Below, piece after piece: positions 57,328-64,000 of a stretch of DNA of 64,000 bases. The notes below the pieces were generated by a model. The model had not been told where the DNA came from. It worked only from the letters and a program-made list of their open reading frames with translations, and searched no databases. Within the stretch, counting starts at the first letter, position 1, and each line of letters opens with the position of its first letter. Both the position numbers and the translations under genes were made by a program. The stretch is from Emydura subglobosa (Eukaryota; Chordata; Testudines; Chelidae). The DNA lies in contig ML679961.1 in NCBI GenBank assembly GCA_007922225.1, positions 73,760,890 to 73,824,889 on the forward strand. Direction: 5' to 3'.

Positions 57328-57537
57328 CTAGTTTAAAGCTCTCTTAATCAGTTGTGCCAGTCTCCATCCTAGAAGAACATTTCCCTCCCTACTCAGGTGA
57401 AGTCCATCACAAGAGAACAGTCCTCCATCCATTTTACATGGAAGAAATCTGTGAAAATCCTGTGATTTGTGTCTGGACAGAATCCTGTTAATATTTATCT
57501 CTGAGAACGGTGTCTTCACAAGTGGAAATAATGACAT
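57328..57537 (-). pseudogene. CR1 ORF1 SGNH-esterase C-terminal remnant
   Basis: A 69-codon frame with the end LFSCDGLHLSREGNVLLGWR. DGLH is the Asp-x-x-His catalytic motif of SGNH/GDSL esterases, which CR1 ORF1 proteins carry as their C-terminal domain. The N-terminal half with the catalytic Ser is absent (5' truncation). It is followed on the minus strand by a spacer and then ORF2, as expected for CR1. Confidence 0.8.
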
Positions 57538-57550
57538 TTTCTTATTTAAT

Positions 57551-59911
57551 TCATGGGAAAATTCTCAACTTGGAAAATGATGGCTTCACATACATGTAAT
57601 AGGATTCAAAAGGAAAAGGAAAACTTCCTCTCATGCATGCTGCTTAAATCCCTAATGACACCTCCATCATGTCTGGAGAAGAGTACAATGCATTAGGTTT
57701 TCAGCTAGTCATATACGAGATAATGTGACGATTAGGAAAAGAATAGAGTGAATGGCATTGGTTGAACAATTTATATACAACATGTTTGTCAAATTACTAC
57801 CAGATTAAGATGGAATCAGTTGGACTGGTTAATCCAGATCCTCTACTACCACACTATAACCAATGGCTAAGAAGCCCCCTAGTGCTGCTAATCCTCTTCC
57901 TTTTAGGAATACATGATGGATGCATTTGGGTTTCATTTTTGGAGCATTCAGGTGGTGTTTAGCTTTATTTTGTCTTTGTATAAGATTATGAAAGGACTTC
58001 AGTTATCTTCCTTTGGGGTTGTTTTGGAGTGCATACATCACTTCTGTGATACTGAAACAGCTACTTGGTGAAATATCTTACAGACTATGGTTTCCCTGTA
58101 CTTTGTTAATGATGCTTCAAGGCTACATTGGGGAGCAATTTTGGCTATCTTTGGCTTCATGCTACTTTGACTACATTTCAGTATCCCAGCATTTCAGTAT
58201 CCCACTTCATTTGGAGTGCTTTTAACGTTTAGAGTGTCATAACAATTGCAGCTTAAGGGGCTTTTATGGATTTCCTCTTCTCCTTGCCTGATTTGCATTT
58301 CACCTTTTTATATCCCTTACCATACCTATCTTGTGTGGGCCCATGTCCTAGTCAGTGGTGAATAAACCTCAGATATGCTAGAGGGTTGATTTTGGTTAGC
58401 ACGTTCAGATGTCTGGATGAAATTTATCCAGATTTAGCAAAATTCTCTTTGTTCTGAGAACCACACAAGATAGAAGTCTCCCATGAGATTATAACCAATG
58501 GCCTTTGCTGGTTTTAATCAGTTTTATTTACTTATTTGTTTTGTTTAGGTGGGATGGTGGGAGTGGTTAAGGAATTGGAGCTATCTTTCCATAATTAGAG
58601 CAAAATCCTGCAAACCCTTACTCACAAAAGTAAACATATTGCCATCAGTGTGCTGTGTACTCCAGTGGTGTTATAGACATAAACAATAATAATATATTCA
58701 CTTTCTGCCTCGGGAGATATTAGGAAAGTCAGGGGAGATGCATTTATTTAGGAACATAAGCCAATCTTTTCAAACATCACCCCTTCTCCAAAAAACTGGG
58801 TCTGCTGTAAGTCTGGGGCACAAATTTAGATCAGTGTTTATTTTGCCCATATTCACTCCAGCTCCACAATCAGTTGTTATGGTAATGAGAGACAGAAGTA
58901 AACTAATAATTTGTGCAATCATTCTCTACAGTAGTTCATCAAGCTGCTATTTCAATATCCCAGAAATGAGGTATACACTCCAAAGCAATCCCAAATGGGG
59001 ACACTAGAGTCCTTTCATAATCTTATACAAGGACAGATTAAGGCTAAACACTAGTTGGATGAACTTCAAATGAAGCTTCAACAAATCTATCTGTGCTTCT
59101 CAACAAAATGACCACTATAACTCCCAGTTCCTAAACAAGAATTTTGCTTGACTTCTCTCCACTTTCATCTTATCTCAACTAAAACAATGCAGATATTTTT
59201 GTTGAGAGTGGAAAAATATACACTCAGTGTGACAATTATAATTTAGCAATTTTCCCTTTGAGCAGAAGCAGTAGCTGTAGCTTCAGTCACTGCATGAACT
59301 TTAGTAAGTGTTGATTGATCATTCTATGCTTTAACTTTTTGTGTCTCCTTTGATACTCAATGTGTCCAATGATTTTAAAAAGCAGTTGGTTAGTTACTAG
59401 GTATTTAGTTATGCGTCAGCAACAGTGATAACCATAATGCAGTTTAATTTTTTTTTTTTAAATTGTTGCTCAATAGTAAATGTTTCATTCAGTTATATTG
59501 TATGAACGACAGCAGGGCACTGAGCAGATAATGATATCTCTTGAAGCTAACATCAATTAACTGAAAAATAAAGACAGGACAAAGGTGAAGGCAAGAATTT
59601 ACTACAGAGGGCACCTTTTACACCCCAGGTATCTTAAAATGCTTTACAATAAGATTAATTTGAATCTAGTGAGGCACTTATTACACTGCCAGTAAAGCAG
59701 CCATTATTTGCTAATTCTAGGAACTGCACTGATGAGAATCCTTAAGTCCTATTGACTTTAAGTTATTTTTATTTTTATTTTTAAGAACGATTTTTTCCTT
59801 TACTATTATAAAAAGCTAAAATTAACAAAAAACGTGAGAATTCTTTACGTTCAAAACTGCACAAGAGTTTTTAGAAGGGCATTGGGATCGTCAAACAATT
59901 CAAGACATGAA
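57551..59911. other. AT-rich unique sequence
   Basis: No gene. 58600-58670 resembles an arm of a palindromic MITE ('gcaaaatcctgcaaacccttactcac'). Confidence 0.4.
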
Positions 59912-59992
59912 GGGCCAAATTTTCTGCTAGCATAAATTGGCACAGCCATTGAAAGTCAATGGGACTGCACTAATTTGGGCACTAATGGCCCA
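59912..59992. mobile_element. Palindromic MITE
   Basis: An 81-bp fold-back element with GGGCCAAAT / (reverse complement) GGGCCATTA ends and central 'ccattgaaagtcaatggg'. The arms pair as ...AAATTGGCACAG / ...AAATTAGTGCAG. A common amniote MITE type; no coding capacity. Confidence 0.65.
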
Positions 59993-60800
59993 AAGCAACC
60001 AAAATCTGCCTTTGCCATCATAAAGCTACATCACAATGGGAATTACAGAATGCATGCATAGACTTCTTCCAGCTGCAAAGAGAGACCAGCCTCAGCTCTG
60101 AAGTAGCAGCAGAACTCAAACATCAGGAAAATAGTCCCTTCTAAAATCAGACTATAATTATCAGTGAAAAACTAATGCAATTATGAGACAACTCTGAGGT
60201 AATTATAGGAACACAGAGGCTAGGCCTTACTTCTAACACAAGAAAACTCATTTCAGAGAGGTTTTCCCTTCTAACTGACGGGAATAGTGATGTGAATCAA
60301 AATATACAAAATTAACAAATATTTTCCTAATAACTGGGGGTAGAGAAGGTAGCAACTTCCTAAGGCACATTCTGAAGAATAAAAAAAGAAGACACCAACT
60401 GGGAAAGATTAAAAATCAAAACTAAACACAAGTGGTTTACTTCTCTAATACAGGTAAAAATCAGAGATCAACTAAACTTTGTGTGAGAAACTAAGTAGAA
60501 ATGACCTGTAAAGCTGATCTCATGACATGGGTTCAACTAATCAAAGCCATAAGAGAAATACCATGGGGATTCCATTATGTGACTTGCCTCATGATCTATT
60601 CTAGCAAACCAGGCTCAGACTCAAAATTCAATGTGAACAAATGAATTGGTCAAAGGCTTTTATAGTCATACCATGATCGTAATTTCACTTGCACACTGCT
60701 GGTTCAGGGACGTAACTAAAACTTACAGAAAGACTGATTTCAATTGTATTAGCTGAGTAATCATTTCACACAACTCTACTACTTAACTGAGAGAAGAACA
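59993..60800. other. AT-rich unique sequence
   Basis: No gene or recognised repeat. Confidence 0.4.
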
Positions 60801-61700
60801 ATATGCCAAGAAATCTGTGTGACCCGTCCTGTGCCCAGGGTAGCCAACTGATAATGCCAAGGTCAGGGCAGGCTGCAAATGGAGAGCAGAGTCTTCCAAC
60901 ATTGGTGGGTGGCACTGAAGCCAGACTTCCCAACCAGCCACAAACTGCACTTCTGAATCCCCACAGAAGCCAGTACATAAATACACACAGTCCCCTTTAC
61001 TGCATTTCAGCTTCTGGCTCCCAATTAGCCACTGGGTCCAGTAAAGAGACCAGTAATTCAAACTCTATGCTCTTTACTAAAAAGGTTCCCTCTGACCCCA
61101 AGGGGTCAGCCACAGTACCAGATCAATATAATTTTGGATCTTACCTAAAATACCACGCTGCCAGCCAATCCTTTAGTAACTAAAACTAAAGGTTTATTGT
61201 AAAAAGAAAGAAAGAAACCATGAGAGAAATGTTAAAGGATTAGAGCAATCAGATACATACAAATGATTAAAAGTCTATATACATCCAGTTTCTGGGACAA
61301 TTGTGGAGTTGCAGGCTTGTATAGTTCCTCTGGTGTGCACCCAATCTCTGGGTGGGTCTCAGTCCTCCGGTTCAGTTGCAAAAAGAATTGATCCAGAGGC
61401 AGGTATGTGTCTGTGGCTGAACAGGGACAAAGACAAAATGGTTTCTGTTGCTTGGCCTTATATACCCTCTGGCCTTGGCCATGCTGTCTTGTGGAATGTT
61501 ACAAGAACTAAAATGGAGTCCAGAGTCACATGGGCCAATCCTGGTAACTCTTCAGGTATGCCTTTAGTTTCTTCCTGGGCCCCTTGCATCTGTGAGTGTC
61601 TTAACGGGCCATTAAGCAGGCTATTGTCCTGCCACCATCCTATCTGGGTTGTTGCCCAGGCAGCACAATTTGAAATACAGATATCTCAAATATATCTATA
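60801..61700 (-). mobile_element. Probable LTR-class repeat (antisense)
   Basis: A less AT-rich block. On the minus strand a TATA box, TATATAAGG (+ strand 61456-61464), is followed about 260 bp later by AATAAA (+ strand 61193-61198), an LTR-like order with a long R region. About 61100-61215 aligns with about 35395-35475 in the same orientation. Exact ends and TSD were not found. The frames 60803-61183 and 61303-61701 (plus) run opposite to the inferred transcription and have no known domains. Confidence 0.45.
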
Positions 61701-62944
61701 ATTTCCATTTCACATATTATGCATGAACGTAAGTATTATCATCTGACATAGCATATTATAACCTTTCTAAGAATACCTGACATGGCATATTTCACATGAA
61801 TTATTATGATTTTGACACACTGATGTCAAACAATATAACAAATGCTCTCCCCCGCCCCATCTACCCAGCATGACATCCCCAACGTGAAACTGGTGTAGAA
61901 AGGAGTAATCAGAGCTCTGAATACACCCCAAGCCACCTTCCCCCCACCCCTCATTCAGACAGCGTGACAACCTGTGTTAGCCAAAACTATCTGTCTATGC
62001 CAAAAGATCTCTATCTTCCTCTTGGATAGCCACTAGAAATGGATAGAAAGTCATTTTTCATTCAAACATTGCATCTGAAGGACTACATCTCTAAAAGCAT
62101 AATTCACTCTTAGTACTGAATTGTAGTGCACACATAATACAAAACTTGAATTAAAGACCATCAGCTTTAGAGATGAGTGTTTCCAGTTAAGCTAAATTAG
62201 AAACTGTGATTATCTCCATTTGTCTCTGGTATTATAGAAGAGAATAAATAATAAGTATTCAGATACTCTTTCTCCTGCATATTGATTTCTGGCTGGTGAG
62301 GAAGATTGGGCACAGAAGAAAATGCTATACAAGAATTAAGAAGTTATTTATTGTAGGTAGGAAGTGTTGGCTCCAGGTTATAGCAACAGGCTGAGTACAT
62401 GCACTACTAGTTTTTAGGCTTAACTCTAACTTCATCTTGCAATTATAGGCAAGTTTGGCAGTGAGTTAAATTAGTCAGTTCTAAGACTAAGGCCATTTGA
62501 TGCAGAAATGTTTATTCATGCCTCAGAAACACCCACCTAAAACAGAACCTTAAAATTCTAAAAATATTGCCCAATGACAGTAGTGGCATGTCTCAAAATA
62601 TTCAGGAATTTTTAAAGGAAATTAAACTGGTTCTACTCAATTCCCCAGCCCTTTTCTGACCAGCCCGAGAAAAAAGACTCTCAAGCTCCATTTTCTGAGA
62701 TTCAACCTTGGCTAGAAAAAAGCCACTACTAAAATGAAAATCCTCTAAAGAACCTCCTCTCAATGATACTACCAAATTAGGTTTTTATTGGTGTAGACAA
62801 CCTTAAAAGTCCACAGGTGAACTAAGCCTTCCGACTACCCTACCCCAATTAGGCCCAACATAATCCTTTGTGTATGTGTACCCAACTGCTCTCTCACTTT
62901 TTTTTTAAACCTCCTAGATGGCTACTCTGTCACAGCAAATCACA
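61701..62944. other. AT-rich unique sequence
   Basis: No gene or recognised repeat. Confidence 0.4.
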
Positions 62945-63105
62945 TAACCCCTCTGCACATAACTGCCTCAAAATACCGATCTGTGAAATGGATCTAATGA
63001 TAGTATCTGCCTGAGAGGAATGTTGTGAGAGTTAATGAATGTTTGTCTAGTGCTTTAATATCTTTGGATAAAAGGTGCTTCAGAAGTGAAAAGTATTTTA
63101 GTTGT
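62945..63105 (+). mobile_element. MIR-like SINE (sense)
   Basis: 'aacccctctgcacataactgcctcaaaataccgatctgtgaaatgg' followed by 'tagtatctgcctgagaggaatgttgtgagagttaatgaatg' and the tail 'agtgctttaatatctttggataaaaggtgcttcagaagtg' is the CORE/MIR-like SINE in sense orientation with its tRNA head lost. Confidence 0.65.
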
Positions 63106-64000
63106 TACATACATGGCAATAACACTGGTTCATTATTAGCTAAAAATAGTTCTGTGATGTATCTTTATATTCTTAATCTTCTCTACTGTCAGTAATAATG
63201 GGGTCTGGAGCTGTGTTAGCCAATCAGGTTGCATATGTAAATAAATGCATCCTTGTTTAGCAGCACATAAACTTCTTGGGGAAGTGAAAAATAATTTTGC
63301 TTTGTGCCACAAGTTTTATCTTCACTTTAATAATGTTAGTTTACTTAAACACAAACAAAAAACTACAAAAATTATTAACCTTTGGAAATTCTTGGCCATA
63401 ATTAATTATTGGATCATAATTAATGGTCTTTTCCATCTGAATCAGTATGATAATGGAAAGCATTTCATATATTCCTGAGAAAAACATTCAAGCATGTATC
63501 TGACAATGTTTCTCTGGATATCAAGATGTATTATATTAGGAGGCAAATATTGCTATGACAGCTACATTTCAGTATTCACTTAATTGGAAATCAAATTTTA
63601 TTAGTCTCATTTCATGCTACATTTTGTCTCTATATCATGTTAATTTCAGTCTTAAGTGAATATAAGTGTAAACGGTAGACATAAATGAAGAAAATAAACA
63701 ATATTTTCTATTATCTTAGAAATTGTGTGATAGAGTTAGCTACAAAATTTTCACTTTATTATCAATTTAGCTAAAAATCACAAATTAGCTAAAAATCACA
63801 ATTTAATCTGTTATATCCTTATGCTCAAGACAACTGTGTATCCAATGTAATTATTATTTATAACATAAAGCTAGCTTGCATTGTTTTTCTTACTGCATCT
63901 GCTCCATTCTTACTTAATCAGGGGTCTTCAAGATTTTCAGCTCTTTGGTATTTAGCCTCTGCTTCCTACAATTAAAGGACAATTGCTACCACAGTCTATG
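63106..64000. other. AT-rich unique sequence
   Basis: No gene, RNA or recognised repeat up to the window end. A short direct repeat 'tagctaaaaatcacaa' occurs twice at 63769-63800. Confidence 0.45.

Larger units (their letters stand above)
55508..57550 (-). mobile_element. CR1 LINE, internally deleted: ORF1 end, EN start, RT end, 3' UTR (antisense)
   Basis: Reading leftward: the C-terminal part of the ORF1 esterase (57537-57328), an intergenic spacer, the start of the ORF2 endonuclease (about 57100-57078), a nested DNA transposon (about 57077-56785), more endonuclease (56784-56592), then an abrupt junction at about 56591 to the RT C-terminal domain (56551-56228) and the 3' UTR. It ends at about 55508 with 'actcatagactctaaggtcagacgggac' (reverse orientation). 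Most of the endonuclease and the RT core are deleted. It belongs to the same subfamily as 47870-48875. Confidence 0.9.

Overview
This is a gene-poor, AT-rich stretch of vertebrate nuclear DNA, most likely from a cryptodiran turtle. The evidence is the repeat content: at least nine decayed CR1 LINE copies of the turtle/archosaur type, a tRNA-derived SINE that matches the turtle Cry-type layout (44485-44700), several MIR-like SINE remnants, and many short palindromic DNA transposons. I found no convincing host exon, rRNA, intact tRNA, CRISPR array or bacterial-type operon. The open frames longer than 60 codons are chance ORFs, CR1 reverse-transcriptase (RT) remnants, or frames inside LTRs. The window is best read as intergenic or deep intronic sequence. 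Homology statements rest on family knowledge and on comparisons within the window; no database search was run.

Layout. 1-2590: two antisense CR1 fragments. 4495-5030: a sense CR1 3' end. 5884-6514: a candidate antisense solo LTR. 8306-9360: a TIR-bounded DNA element holding two tRNA-like hairpin modules. 10565-11550: a hAT-like element that seems to contain a nested LTR. 13388-15100: a long antisense CR1. 15537-16271: a perfect 70-bp inverted repeat. 16522-17674: GC-rich solo LTR A with an exact 5-bp target-site duplication (TSD). 23872-24487 and about 26340-26966: two related LTRs in opposite orientation. 30775-31380: a GC-rich repeat. 32610-34347, 36860-37615 and 39760-41645: sense CR1 copies, the last carrying two nested insertions. 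39406-39505: an assembly gap. 47870-48875: a sense CR1 3' end. 52324-53399: GC-rich solo LTR B with an exact 5-bp TSD. 55508-57550: an antisense CR1 that keeps pieces of ORF1 esterase, endonuclease and RT and carries a nested transposon. 60800-61700: a further probable LTR-class repeat related to 35225-35870. The stretches in between are AT-rich with no recognisable genes.

Most interesting signal. LTRs A and B sit 35 kb apart and are quite diverged. On their minus strands both keep an open frame for an acidic Pro/Glu-rich protein with regularly spaced tryptophans and a shared C-terminal motif (DLEELP ... LPPVDEExLxGxP). Over 26 alignable codons, 9 are identical, 11 differ only synonymously and 6 change the residue, and the single gap is a multiple of three. 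That pattern fits past selection on a protein encoded inside an LTR. A conserved CAG|GTAC, which could be a splice donor, follows the motif in both copies.
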